A DNA stretch of 64,000 nucleotides from the NCBI GenBank assembly GCA_913054135.1, contig CAJXJK010000003.1:268491-332490 (forward strand), read 5' to 3'. The translations under genes were made by a program, and so were the position numbers. How positions within the stretch are numbered: position 1 is the first letter of the stretch; every line of letters starts with the position of its first letter. This DNA is from an uncultured Flavobacteriales bacterium. Lineage in GTDB: Bacteria; Bacteroidota; Bacteroidia; Flavobacteriales_D; Crocinitomicaceae. Shown here piece by piece: positions 9,402 through 16,650 of this stretch. Under the pieces are notes generated by a model. That model worked only from the letters and a program-made list of their open reading frames with translations. It was not told the DNA's origin and made no database searches.

Positions 9402-11720
9402 TTAGAACCTCACACCAATGACACAAACATCATCCAGTTGCTCTAAATCACCTTTCCAACTGTTGAAAGTCTCATGTAAAAGATCTCTTTGATTAGCTGG
9501 TGACAAGTCTTGGTTTTCTACCAATAGATTTTTTAAAGTTTTATACTTAAACTTTTTGCCTTTTGGTCCACCGAATTGGTCTACATAACCATCTGAAAAG
9601 ATATAAATTTGATCTCCTTCATCAAGTTCGAAGACATGATTATCGAACGGAACTTTATATTCAAAATCGCCAATAGGTTGCTTGTTCGCTTTAATTTCAA
9701 TGAGTTCGCGAGTTGATTTTTTAATTATCCAAAGAGGGTTATTAGCCCCTGCATATTCTAAGGTTCTCTTATTAACATCAATTAAACAAACTGCCCCGTC
9801 CATTCCATCCTTCACCGAGTCTTCTCCTGATTCAAAGGTTTCAACAACCAAATCAGTAAGCTTATCAAGAATTTCATTAGGTCGGCTTAAATTGAATTCT
9901 TTCACGCATCTGTGAAGCCCATTCGCTCCGACAACACTCACCAAAGCACCAGGTACGCCATGCCCAGTGCAATCAACTGCTGCAATAATTACCTTTCCGT
10001 CAACCTCATTCATCCAATAAAAATCTCCAGAGACAATATCTTTCGGCTTGAAATAGACGAAACTTTGCGGTAGTGCCTTTTGTATTTTTGATTCTGCAGG
10101 GATTATTGCTTTTTGAAGTCTCAAAGCATAGTTTATTGAATCAACAATCTCTCTATTTTTTTCCTCAACTACATCTTTTTGTGTTTGTAGTTCGGACGTT
10201 CTTGCTGCAACCTTATCTTCCAAATTATGAATCAAATCTGAAATGGAATCCTGCATATGAATGAAGCTTTTTGATAAAACTCCAATTTCGTCTTCTCCTC
10301 TTGGATCAATTTTTACTTCAAGGTTACCATCAGCCAATTCTTCGGCTCGGGCCGTAAGTTGTTTGATTGGTTTTGTGATTTTTCGAGAAATGAAAAAGGA
10401 AGCAAAAATTATAGAAATAAGTAAGCCAATGAAAATTACAATGATGTTTCTGCGCAAATCATATACGTGTGAAAAGGCTTCTTCTTTATCAATTTCACTC
10501 ATTATGACCCAATGCATGTCCTTGATTTCAAGCGGTTTGTATGAAGATAGAACGGGCACGCCGCGGTAGTCATTGAAAATTTTGGTGTTGGTTTCACCTG
10601 AAAGCGCTTTAATTGTTCCGTCAGTTTTCACGGACTGAAGACCCACTGTGCTCTGAAAGTTTTTGATTTGACTGATTGTTACTTCATCAGTTCCGATTTC
10701 TTCAATCATTTTGAAGTAATTCTCTTTGTCTTCAATAAAAAACCTTGATTGATTTCTTAATGTATAGTCTTCTGCAACAATGTACGTTTCTCCACTTTCA
10801 CCAAGTCCCACATCAGCCCATTCATGACGGTTGGTCATTATGTCATTTATCTTCTTGATTGGCATTTGAAAAATTAGAACTCCTATGTTTTCGTCCCCAT
10901 CAAATACTGGAGATGCCATAAAGGCGGCTGGCGCATTATATGATGGGTGATACGGCTCAAAATCAACAAGTTTTACGAAGTCTTTGTCTGTCGCCTTACT
11001 AGCTTCTTCAAAAGCCTTTGCTAGATTTGAGTTAGCATAAGGTCCATCCCTCAAAGAGGTTCCGAAGTCTACTTCTTTATAAACAGAGTAAATAATGTGA
11101 CCACTAATATTGTCAACTAAGAAAATGTCGTAGTACTCGAATTTCTCCAGATATGATCTAATGAGGGGATGATAAACTTCATGTGACTTGCTGTAAGAGC
11201 TTTCGTCATCTGAATGATTCAAATAGTGTTTGTCCCCTACTGGATTTTCATTTTTTGAAATATATAAGTCTTGTAAAATTATTGATGAAACATGTGCAGG
11301 CCAGTGATGCTCAACATCTTCTGATATTTTCACATTGACATTTAGCCTAGGCATGAACTCATCCTTGTAGTAAGTTCTTAGCCTTTTTTCATAAGTGGCT
11401 ATGTCACTTTTATTATGGTCAAGTTCTAAGGCAATTGTATCAAAACCAGTCTTAAAGGCCTTCATAGCATCAATGATGGTATGGTCCTCAGAAAAAGTGA
11501 CAATCTGGTTTTCAATATCATTGAAATAATCCTCAATTTGACTTGCCTTCATTTCACGAACAGCTGTTAATCTGTTGAAAGACTCTTCCTCTAACGATTT
11601 TTTTCCCTTGAAATAACTGAGAAGACCTATTACAGAAATTGACATAAAGGCAATAACAAAAAAGGCTACGCCTAATTTGAAATTGATTTTAGTATCACTG
11701 AATTTTTTAATGAATGCCAC
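9402..11720 (-). CDS. Membrane-bound SpoIIE-type PP2C protein phosphatase with extracytoplasmic sensor and HAMP
   Basis: The 772-residue product has a TM segment at about residues 17-37, a long periplasmic region of about 385 residues that looks like a Cache-type sensor, a second TM ('IIVIFIGLLISIIFASF', about 425-445), a HAMP linker ('RKITKPIKQLTARAEELADG'), a coiled coil, and from about residue 560 a SpoIIE/PP2C domain with 'SGDFYW', 'DCTGHGVPGA' and 'SDGYVDQFGG', supplying the metal-binding aspartates. Such enzymes dephosphorylate STAS-type anti-anti-sigma proteins or similar targets in response to an external cue. It is divergently arranged with a STAS-like gene and a histidine kinase, which are plausible partners; this link is inferred from position. 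Confidence 0.88.
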   Translation of the reverse strand: MAFIKKFSDTKINFKLGVAFFVIAFMSISVIGLLSYFKGKKSLEEESFNRLTAVREMKASQIEDYFNDIENQIVTFSEDHTIIDAMKAFKTGFDTIALELDHNKSDIATYEKRLRTYYKDEFMPRLNVNVKISEDVEHHWPAHVSSIILQDLYISKNENPVGDKHYLNHSDDESSYSKSHEVYHPLIRSYLEKFEYYDIFLVDNISGHIIYSVYKEVDFGTSLRDGPYANSNLAKAFEEASKATDKDFVKLVDFEPYHPSYNAPAAFMASPVFDGDENIGVLIFQMPIKKINDIMTNRHEWADVGLGESGETYIVAEDYTLRNQSRFFIEDKENYFKMIEEIGTDEVTISQIKNFQSTVGLQSVKTDGTIKALSGETNTKIFNDYRGVPVLSSYKPLEIKDMHWVIMSEIDKEEAFSHVYDLRRNIIVIFIGLLISIIFASFFISRKITKPIKQLTARAEELADGNLEVKIDPRGEDEIGVLSKSFIHMQDSISDLIHNLEDKVAARTSELQTQKDVVEEKNREIVDSINYALRLQKAIIPAESKIQKALPQSFVYFKPKDIVSGDFYWMNEVDGKVIIAAVDCTGHGVPGALVSVVGANGLHRCVKEFNLSRPNEILDKLTDLVVETFESGEDSVKDGMDGAVCLIDVNKRTLEYAGANNPLWIIKKSTRELIEIKANKQPIGDFEYKVPFDNHVFELDEGDQIYIFSDGYVDQFGGPKGKKFKYKTLKNLLVENQDLSPANQRDLLHETFNSWKGDLEQLDDVCVIGVRF

Positions 11721-11778
11721 TGCTCTGATTTAATTTTGTGAAAGATAAGGAAATTGAATAAATTAGGTATATTTCATC

Positions 11779-12177
11779 ATGGAATTGAAAGTGTCGAACA
11801 GTATAGAGTTGAGGTGTTATTAAACTTGGGTAGGTAATGACGGCATTATTAGAACGAAAGTGAAACCCGGGTCAGAGGTTCATTTAGAAGATGTAATAGA
11901 AAACAGTGAATGTGTCAATGCCCTAACTCAAGATGACTTTACATTAATTGTTGATGCACGGGGAGTGAAGTCGATCACGAAAGACGCGAGGGAGCATTTT
12001 TCTGTAAAAGGTCGATCATCAAGATGTTTATCAATTGTCATAATTGTTGATTTTCATTTAAGCCGAATGATCGCTAATTTTTACATTGGCTTTGCTAAGC
12101 CGGCCTTACCAGTAAAATTATTTAATGATGAAACCAATGCGATTGATTGGCCTAATACTTGGGAGGTCACGAAATGA
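11779..12177 (+). pseudogene. STAS/SEC14-like (DUF7793-type) small signalling protein with in-frame TAA at codon 15
   Basis: Residues after the stop match the family pattern: 'DGIIRTKVKPGSEVHLEDV', 'LIVDARGVKSITKDAREHF', 'MIANFYIGFAKP' and 'PVKLFNDETNAIDW'. The first beta strand ('TWVGNDGIIR') lies upstream of the first usable GTG (11860), while an ATG at 11779 in the same frame reads 'MELKVSNSIELRCY' and then hits TAA at 11821-11823 directly before 'TW'. So the natural start seems to be 11779 with a nonsense codon (a CAA-to-TAA change would fit); otherwise a 105-residue product from GTG 11860, or one from an ATT codon, lacks the expected N-terminus. The 3' end overlaps the histidine kinase start (ATGA). 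Possible causes: real nonsense mutation, sequencing error, or non-canonical initiation. Confidence 0.7.
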
Positions 12178-12965
12178 GTTTTGATGACAAGCGAATTCGC
12201 GACATCATGGAACTGTTAATGTCTTACGCCAGGTTGGATTTTGACCAGAAAATTATTATCGATTCAAATCAGGACGAATTAACTGCTATTTCTGCTGGCG
12301 TAAATATCCTCGGTGAAGAACTGAAGGTAAACTCCATTTCTCTTAAAGAAAAAGAACGCTTGTTAAAGGAATTGCACCATAGGGTGAAGAGTAATATGCA
12401 AATTATTACGTCAATTCTGAGACTACAAACCGTTAATGAAACCGACCCTAAGATATTAGCTTTTGTGAGAGACTCAAAGAGTAGAATTGAGTCAATGGCA
12501 CTGGTACATGAAATGCTTTACAGCTCAGACGGCTTTGAGTTTACTCAATTGACAGAATATTTAGATTTCCTTCAGCGATCGATTTTCATGTCATATGCCC
12601 CTCCAAGCCATCACATAGAGGTAGAACAAAAGATTAGTGAAAAATGTTATTTCAATATTGATAAAATGATTCCGCTAGGCTTGGTAATGAACGAGCTGAT
12701 GACAAACTCTTTGAAGCATGCTTTTCCTAATTCCAAGGGGAAAATTAACAATAGTGCTGACAAAATTGGTGAGCGAGGGTTCGTAATTTTATACGAGGAT
12801 GACGGGGTTGGTTTGAAGCCAGACTTCCAGATTGGTGAATCTCAAACACTTGGAATGCAATTGATTGAAATGTTATCAGATCAATTAGATGCCAAAATAA
12901 GTTTCGGTTCCAAAGGAATAATAGAGGGTCAAAAGTTTGGGCTTAGATTTGAATTAACAATTTAA
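12174..12965 (+). CDS. Sensor histidine kinase, HisKA_2 class, cytoplasmic
   Basis: Starting at ATG 12174 the product has 263 residues. A strong SD (GGGAGG, 12161-12166) precedes this ATG, which overlaps the stop of the STAS-like gene as ATGA; a TTG at 12159 is rejected for this reason. There is no signal peptide or TM. Residues 68-69 are the tandem His of 'LHHRVKSNMQII', the HisKA_2 phosphoacceptor, followed by a HATPase_c domain with N-box 'MNELMTNSLKHAFP' and G-box 'DDGVGL'. With no input domain of its own it probably takes its signal from a partner, perhaps the coupled STAS-like protein. No response regulator is adjacent. Confidence 0.88.
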   Translation: MSFDDKRIRDIMELLMSYARLDFDQKIIIDSNQDELTAISAGVNILGEELKVNSISLKEKERLLKELHHRVKSNMQIITSILRLQTVNETDPKILAFVRDSKSRIESMALVHEMLYSSDGFEFTQLTEYLDFLQRSIFMSYAPPSHHIEVEQKISEKCYFNIDKMIPLGLVMNELMTNSLKHAFPNSKGKINNSADKIGERGFVILYEDDGVGLKPDFQIGESQTLGMQLIEMLSDQLDAKISFGSKGIIEGQKFGLRFELTI

Positions 12966-13642
12966 ACGATCAGCTCGCCATTTGAGTTTGTGGTCAACGT
13001 TTCACTCATCAAATCAAAAAATGGTCGCATTGCCTTGAATGTTTCATTTGCCTTTGAAACGAAATCTTCTGCTAGCACCTCTTCCGCCTTGAACTCCTTT
13101 TTAACTAAAAATTGTTTTCTTCTTAAAAGTTCAATCTCGGGATGATCAACTTGGTAACCTTTTGGAGCTGTTTTTAGAGACTCCCCAATTAATTCGCCAA
13201 AGAAAGTTTTGAATTTTTTTGCAGTGAAGACTTTCTTAAAGGCTTCAGCATTCAAGTCAATTTCTTCTCTGATTCTTTTTATATCGTCTGAATTCGGCCC
13301 CCAAAATCCACCCGCAATGAAAGCCGAGTTTGCGTTGATGTGAAAGTAATATCCACCTCTTAAAAGAGCTGTTTCTCTCTTAAACCCTCCGCTCCAGTTC
13401 GTTTTGTACGGAGTTTTGTCTTTTGAAAACCTAGTGTCTCGATAAATTCTATGAAGAGACTTTTTTCCGTTTAGGTTTGCAATATTGTCATGCTTATTCA
13501 TTTCAACTAATAGAGCGTCCGCAAACTCAATCAGGTTTCCATGACAGTCGAGATATTCCTTTTTGTTGGCGTTGAACCAATCTCTGTTATTGTTCTTTTC
13601 AACTTTATTTAGAAAGTCTAAACTGTGTTTTGTAATGCTCAT
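12962..13642 (-). CDS. DUF2461 (TIGR02453) family protein
   Basis: The 226-residue product carries the family signatures 'FLNKVEKNNNRDWFNANKKEY' near the N-terminus, 'RIYRDTRFSKDKTPYKTN' and 'GGYYFHINANSAFIAGG', and is full length for the family. No biochemical function is established for DUF2461; proteins are soluble and common in Bacteroidota. It converges on the histidine kinase with a 4-bp stop overlap (12962-12965). It appears to be a single-gene unit with its promoter in the 13643-13730 gap. Confidence 0.85.
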   Translation of the reverse strand: MSITKHSLDFLNKVEKNNNRDWFNANKKEYLDCHGNLIEFADALLVEMNKHDNIANLNGKKSLHRIYRDTRFSKDKTPYKTNWSGGFKRETALLRGGYYFHINANSAFIAGGFWGPNSDDIKRIREEIDLNAEAFKKVFTAKKFKTFFGELIGESLKTAPKGYQVDHPEIELLRRKQFLVKKEFKAEEVLAEDFVSKANETFKAMRPFFDLMSETLTTNSNGELIV

Positions 13643-13732
13643 TGTCTTGTTCTATTCCTCTAGGAATTCAAATAAACAACAATTTACAGAGAATTAATTC
13701 AACATTAGGCTAAATAGTTCAAAATAGATTAC

Positions 13733-13740
13733 TATATTTG
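13733..13740 (+). promoter_or_regulatory. Bacteroidota -7 box (TATATTTG) upstream of RNA candidate A
   Basis: TATATTTG matches TAnnTTTG. A clear TTTG -33 element is not visible at the usual distance, so promoter strength is uncertain. The expected start of transcription is near 13746, about 75 nt before the hairpin at 13821. Confidence 0.45.
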
Positions 13741-13745
13741 GCTCA

Positions 13746-13853
13746 GAGTTTTTTCATGGTTTTCAGCAAGTAGAAGATAACGATTTTTGAAAGCTGTTGT
13801 AATTCCAAAGTAAGTAGTGTACAAGGCCCAACTTTTGTTGGGCCTTGTTGTTT
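13746..13853 (+). ncRNA. Candidate small RNA (RNA A), about 105 nt, ending in a strong terminator hairpin
   Basis: A -7 box lies just upstream and a 12-bp perfect hairpin with a T-rich tail closes the element, only 18 nt before the ATG at 13866. The 75 nt between holds no credible reading frame. Bases 13809-13827 are complementary (18 Watson-Crick pairs plus one G-U) to 16562-16580 in the second RNA candidate. Alternatives: a leader/attenuator of the gene at 13866, or simply a terminator for read-through. I recognise no known RNA family (not tmRNA, SRP RNA, 6S or RNase P by motif). Confidence 0.4.
13821..13848 (+). terminator. Intrinsic terminator-like hairpin (12-bp stem, TTTT loop)
   Basis: The arms ACAAGGCCCAAC and GTTGGGCCTTGT pair perfectly around a TTTT loop and are followed by TGTTT. 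It sits 17 nt before the start codon at 13866, so it either ends an upstream small RNA or attenuates that gene. Confidence 0.75.
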
Positions 13854-13865
13854 AAAGACATTTTT

Positions 13866-14216
13866 ATGAAATCAATCGCATTATTAACCTTTGTTCTTTT
13901 TGGGTTTAGCAGCTTCAGCCAGTCATACCTTGAAGAGTTAGAGAATTCGTATGAAAGATCTAAGGGTGCATCTGGAGCTAAAATTATTTATAAGATTCAT
14001 CTTAATTCTGGAACAATTAGAACGTATTATGCTTCTGACTTTGACAATGGGAAGCTTATTAAAATGAACGAGAAAGCTATTCACTTCGAATTAACTAAAA
14101 AAGAAGGTGAAGAAAGAATGTCAGTCATCATTAATCTTGAAATGACAAAGATTACTGAGTTTGAGATTAAATATCCTAAAGGTGAATGTCAGTATCATTT
14201 TGATTTCTACTACTAA
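13866..14216 (+). CDS. Small secreted hypothetical protein
   Basis: The ATG at 13866 gives a 116-residue protein with a good signal peptide ('MKSIALLTFVLFGFSSFSQS'); an in-frame TTG at 13845 lies inside the terminator hairpin and would spoil the signal sequence, so it is rejected. The mature part is about 97 residues, beta-rich and hydrophilic, with one late cysteine ('GECQYHFDFYY'). I do not recognise the family. It is 12 nt upstream of the 14229 gene and may be cotranscribed. Confidence 0.65.
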   Translation: MKSIALLTFVLFGFSSFSQSYLEELENSYERSKGASGAKIIYKIHLNSGTIRTYYASDFDNGKLIKMNEKAIHFELTKKEGEERMSVIINLEMTKITEFEIKYPKGECQYHFDFYY

Positions 14217-14228
14217 ATAAGGGCTTTA

Positions 14229-14573
14229 ATGACAAAGAACTTGCTTCTTGTTTATAATGCAAATTCAGATTTCAAAAGCAAAATGTTTGACTACATGCAT
14301 AAAGCTATAAGTCCTTCCTCCTATGACTGTCAACTTTGCTCTCTGACCCACACTAATCTTGGCCAAAAAAAAGAATGGTCAGAATTTATTGAGTCTATTG
14401 ACGCCAATCTTACAGTTCTTTATAAAGATCAATTTCTCGCACAAAGAAAAGAGCAACACTTTGATTTTCCGTTAATCATTTATCGAGAAAATGTCGTCTT
14501 GAATAAAGATGGTTTTGAAACTATGGACTTAGAAGGTCTTAAGATTTTTATCAACGACTTGATTTCAAAATGA
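14229..14573 (+). CDS. Conserved hypothetical protein with C-x2-C motif (Bacteroidota family, sometimes labelled GTPase without support)
   Basis: The 114-residue soluble protein begins 'LLLVYNANSDFKSKMFDYMHKAISPSSYDCQLCSLTH', which I recognise as the conserved block of a small family widespread in this phylum: 'YNANS', 'HK..SP..Y.C.LC.LT', then 'W..F'. The overall alternating beta/alpha layout and the C-x2-C pair resemble a thioredoxin-like fold, but that is inference. No P-loop is visible, so a GTPase label would be unsupported. Its 3' end overlaps the convergent gene at 14551 by 23 bp. Confidence 0.7.
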   Translation: MTKNLLLVYNANSDFKSKMFDYMHKAISPSSYDCQLCSLTHTNLGQKKEWSEFIESIDANLTVLYKDQFLAQRKEQHFDFPLIIYRENVVLNKDGFETMDLEGLKIFINDLISK

Positions 14574-14772
14574 GTTCACATTTATAACCAAACTCCTTAA
14601 TGAGCGAGATAATTTTCAAGTTTGTAGATTGATCGGTCGAAATCACATACTTGGCGCCTGCTTTTTCTTTGATCAATTTAACTTCAGAAATTGAAAAATA
14701 AGTTTTTAAAAGCGCATTAATATTGTATGCGCGTTTGTTACTTTTGATATCAGTTTGAAAAATTTGTTCCAT
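14551..14772 (-). CDS. Small hypothetical protein, ferredoxin-like (HMA-like without metal cysteines)
   Basis: The 73-residue product shows a beta-alpha-beta-beta-alpha-beta pattern ('RAYNINALLKTYFSISEVKL', 'AKYVISTD', 'LKIISLIKEFGYKCEL') like heavy-metal-associated domains, but the N-terminal CxxC is absent; one Cys is near the C-terminus. Metal binding is therefore doubtful. ATG at 14772. It converges with the 14229 gene over 23 bp, which weakens the case, but its codon use and fold-like pattern look genuine. Confidence 0.5.
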   Translation of the reverse strand: MEQIFQTDIKSNKRAYNINALLKTYFSISEVKLIKEKAGAKYVISTDQSTNLKIISLIKEFGYKCELILKSSR

Positions 14773-14834
14773 CTTGTCTTAGTAAGTCGATTGACAACAA
14801 CTAATATTTTTAATCTCAAAAAAATTTTGAAACC

Positions 14835-15416
14835 ATGTTAGGATTAAAGTTAAAAACCGACCCTCGGTGGGCAAGAATTGCTGAGGATAATCTTGAGGAA
14901 ATATTGTCAGACCACGCCTGGTGTGAGCAAAAAGCTACGACAAATGCTATTTCACTGATTACCCTAAATTCAGAAAAAACTGACATGGTGGATGCCTTGG
15001 TAGAAGTCGCTTTTGAAGAACTCACTCATTTCAAACAAGTAAGAGAAATCATTAAAGAAAGAGGATTGTATTTTGGTAGAGAGCGAAAGGATGACTATGT
15101 CAATCAACTATATAAATTTTGTCAAAAGGGTGGAGCTAGAGATGTCGCAATGGTTGATAGATTGCTTTTTTCAGCAATGATTGAAGCCCGAAGTTGTGAA
15201 CGATTCAGAGTTCTTTCAGAAAACTTGAAAGATGAAAAGCTATCTAACTTTTATCGTGAACTAATGATTTCAGAGGCGAATCACTATACCTTGTTTCTTG
15301 GTTTTGCAAAAAAATATGGAGGTGAAGTTGATGTAGAAAAAAGATGGAATGAGTGGTTAGAGTTTGAGGGTGACCTGATTCAATCATACGGTAATAAGGA
15401 GAGCATTCACGGTTAA
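14835..15416 (+). CDS. miaE: tRNA-(ms2io6A)-hydroxylase MiaE
   Basis: The 193-residue protein matches MiaE over its length: 'LGLKLKTDPRW' start, 'LSDHAWCEQKATTNAISLI', 'LVEVAFEELTHFKQV', 'RGLYFGRERKDDYVNQL', 'FSAMIEARSCERF' and 'EANHYTLFLGFAK'. The Glu and His in the 'EExxH', 'EARSCERF' and 'EANHY' blocks are the carboxylate-bridged di-iron ligands. The enzyme hydroxylates the isopentenyl group of modified A37 in tRNAs reading UNN codons, an O2-dependent step in the cytoplasm. No miaA or miaB is in the window. Confidence 0.93.
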   Translation: MLGLKLKTDPRWARIAEDNLEEILSDHAWCEQKATTNAISLITLNSEKTDMVDALVEVAFEELTHFKQVREIIKERGLYFGRERKDDYVNQLYKFCQKGGARDVAMVDRLLFSAMIEARSCERFRVLSENLKDEKLSNFYRELMISEANHYTLFLGFAKKYGGEVDVEKRWNEWLEFEGDLIQSYGNKESIHG

Positions 15417-15439
15417 AAAGCTGCTCTAATTCGGTGACA

Positions 15440-15471
15440 TTTGTTTGCTCGAACAGATTTTGCTACATTTG
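15440..15471 (+). promoter_or_regulatory. Consensus Bacteroidota promoter for the lipoprotein gene at 15494
   Basis: TTTG at 15440-15443, a 20-nt spacer and TACATTTG at 15464-15471 match TTTG-N19/20-TAnnTTTG. Transcription should start near 15477, giving a leader of only about 17 nt. Confidence 0.75.
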
Positions 15472-15493
15472 ATTTACACCTAAACTTCATTTT

Positions 15494-16138
15494 ATGTCTA
15501 AGTCTTACATCTTTATTGCTTCATTATTATTTATTTATTCATGTGGATCATCTTCAGAGGAAGTTGAAGAATCTGAGACAACTGATGTTTCAGAGGTTGT
15601 GGAAGAGCAGGAAGAAGAAGTTGCAATCACCAATTCATTTTTACTTGAAGCAAAAGCTTGCGGAAATTTCATAATTGGAGAAGAAGTACCTACACTGCCT
15701 GAGGGACTCAAAATGAGACATTTTGTTGAAGCCGAACTCACAGACGAGGGACCAGGAGAAGAATTGACACATAATGTAATCTTTAATCAATTAGAAGATG
15801 TTGTTGAGTTAATCATGGACCATCAAATGAATGAAGCACATCATGAAGACAAAGACATTCTTGAAATGTGGGTTCTTTCAAATTATTATGAAACGGCAGA
15901 TGCAATTTCAGTTGGGTCTACTATTGAAGAGTTCGAATCGGCTTATCCTGATGCCAAATTATGGTACACTTATGTTTCTGACAGATACGTTTTAGAAACT
16001 GAAGCTTTGCCTGATGTTCATTTCTTATTGAATGCTGAAGATTGTCTAAAGCCTCCAAAAGGAAATATGGATATGGAAATGATGAAGCTTGAAGACTTTA
16101 AAGAAGGCTCTGAAATTGTTAAAATTAGAATGTTCTAG
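15494..16138 (+). CDS. Hypothetical acidic lipoprotein
   Basis: The 214-residue product begins with a lipoprotein signal ('IFIASLLFIYSCGSSSEEVE', lipobox Cys at residue 17), then a low-complexity Glu-rich tether and an acidic globular part ('EVPTLPEGLKM', 'DADAISVGSTIEEF' type segments, two further cysteines). I recognise no named domain. Expected location is the periplasmic or outer face of a membrane. It is expressed from its own strong promoter and is followed by a 512-bp non-coding stretch. Confidence 0.7.
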   Translation: MSKSYIFIASLLFIYSCGSSSEEVEESETTDVSEVVEEQEEEVAITNSFLLEAKACGNFIIGEEVPTLPEGLKMRHFVEAELTDEGPGEELTHNVIFNQLEDVVELIMDHQMNEAHHEDKDILEMWVLSNYYETADAISVGSTIEEFESAYPDAKLWYTYVSDRYVLETEALPDVHFLLNAEDCLKPPKGNMDMEMMKLEDFKEGSEIVKIRMF

Positions 16139-16145
16139 GTTAAAA

Positions 16146-16616
16146 AGCGTACACTTTTCTGTTGAATTATTTGGAGGCAGTTCTTTAATGTTGTAAATTG
16201 GAGCTGTGCTTTTAGCGATAACCTTGAGAACAGGTTTTAAAATCCTAGTTCGAAACCGTTGAAAGCCTAATTCGATTTCATTTTGAATGCATTTTAGAAA
16301 TACAACACTTTATTTCTCTTCTTTTTTTTCTAGAAGAAAATTTCTTTTTTTATCGGCATTAAATACTTTGATTATATCAAATCGAATTAGACGTATAATG
16401 AGCGTGGCTGTTCTTCCACTTCGCTAAGCGAACGCTTCAAATCTGTCTCAGACTTTATGAAATCTATCTTAAGAATTACATCCAATAAAAATGGGCGTCA
16501 TGGATTTCTCTGCAAAGTCTCAAAACTGTAAACTCTACACATATATATATTAGCGCGCAAAGCCTTGTACGCTACTTACTGTGAAAAAAGGCGCTTAATT
16601 CTAAGCGCCTTTTTTT
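16146..16616 (+). ncRNA. Candidate structured non-coding RNA (RNA B), about 430 nt plus terminator
   Basis: The ends pair: AGCGTACA (16146-16153) with TGTACGCT (16566-16573). Inside are GGTTT/AAACC (16233-16257), a 12-bp perfect long-range helix (16267-16278 with 16379-16390), and neighbouring hairpins GTGG/CCAC (16404-16419) and TTCGC/GCGAA (16420-16432) enclosed by AGC/GCT (16401-16403, 16434-16436). Size and closing stem recall RNase P or similar RNAs, but the RNase P core (GAGGAAAGUCC) and tmRNA ends are absent. Strand is chosen from the terminator position. No confident promoter is visible, so it could be a processed 3' UTR of the lipoprotein transcript. Confidence 0.4.
16584..16616. terminator. 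Bidirectional intrinsic terminator, 14-bp perfect stem
   Basis: AAAAAAGGCGCTTA and TAAGCGCCTTTTTT pair perfectly around an ATTC loop with a T-run on either strand. No minus-strand gene ends here, so it most likely ends the plus-strand transcript crossing 16139-16583. Confidence 0.85.
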
Positions 16617-16650
16617 GTAACTTTTGAGTAGATCAGATTGTTCTACTAAT

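Larger units (their letters stand above)
16139..16650 (+). other. 512-bp intergenic region, no protein gene seen; holds structured RNA candidate and terminator
   Basis: All frames are short and lack coding character. The stretch contains several perfect inverted repeats and ends with a 14-bp terminator hairpin (16584-16615). It is described separately as RNA candidate B. Bases 16616-16650 are the short leader of the next gene. Confidence 0.7.

Noticed and set aside
13821..13848. attC-like recombination site (GCCCAAC ... GTTGGGC)
   Set aside because: The arms resemble integron core sites, but the loop is only 4 nt and a T-rich tail follows; there is no integrase or cassette array. It is a terminator.
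14229..14573. GTPase annotation for this small protein
   Set aside because: No P-loop or other G motifs are present; only a conserved block with C-x2-C is visible.
16233..16257. Possible tRNA T-arm (GTTCGAAAC-like loop)
   Set aside because: Flanking bases do not form a 5-bp T-stem and no cloverleaf surrounds it; it is better explained as a simple GGTTT/AAACC hairpin.
16139..16616. tmRNA, RNase P RNA or 6S RNA
   Set aside because: No GAGGAAAGUCC core, no CCA end or alanyl acceptor stem, and the length does not suit 6S; no hallmark could be matched by eye.
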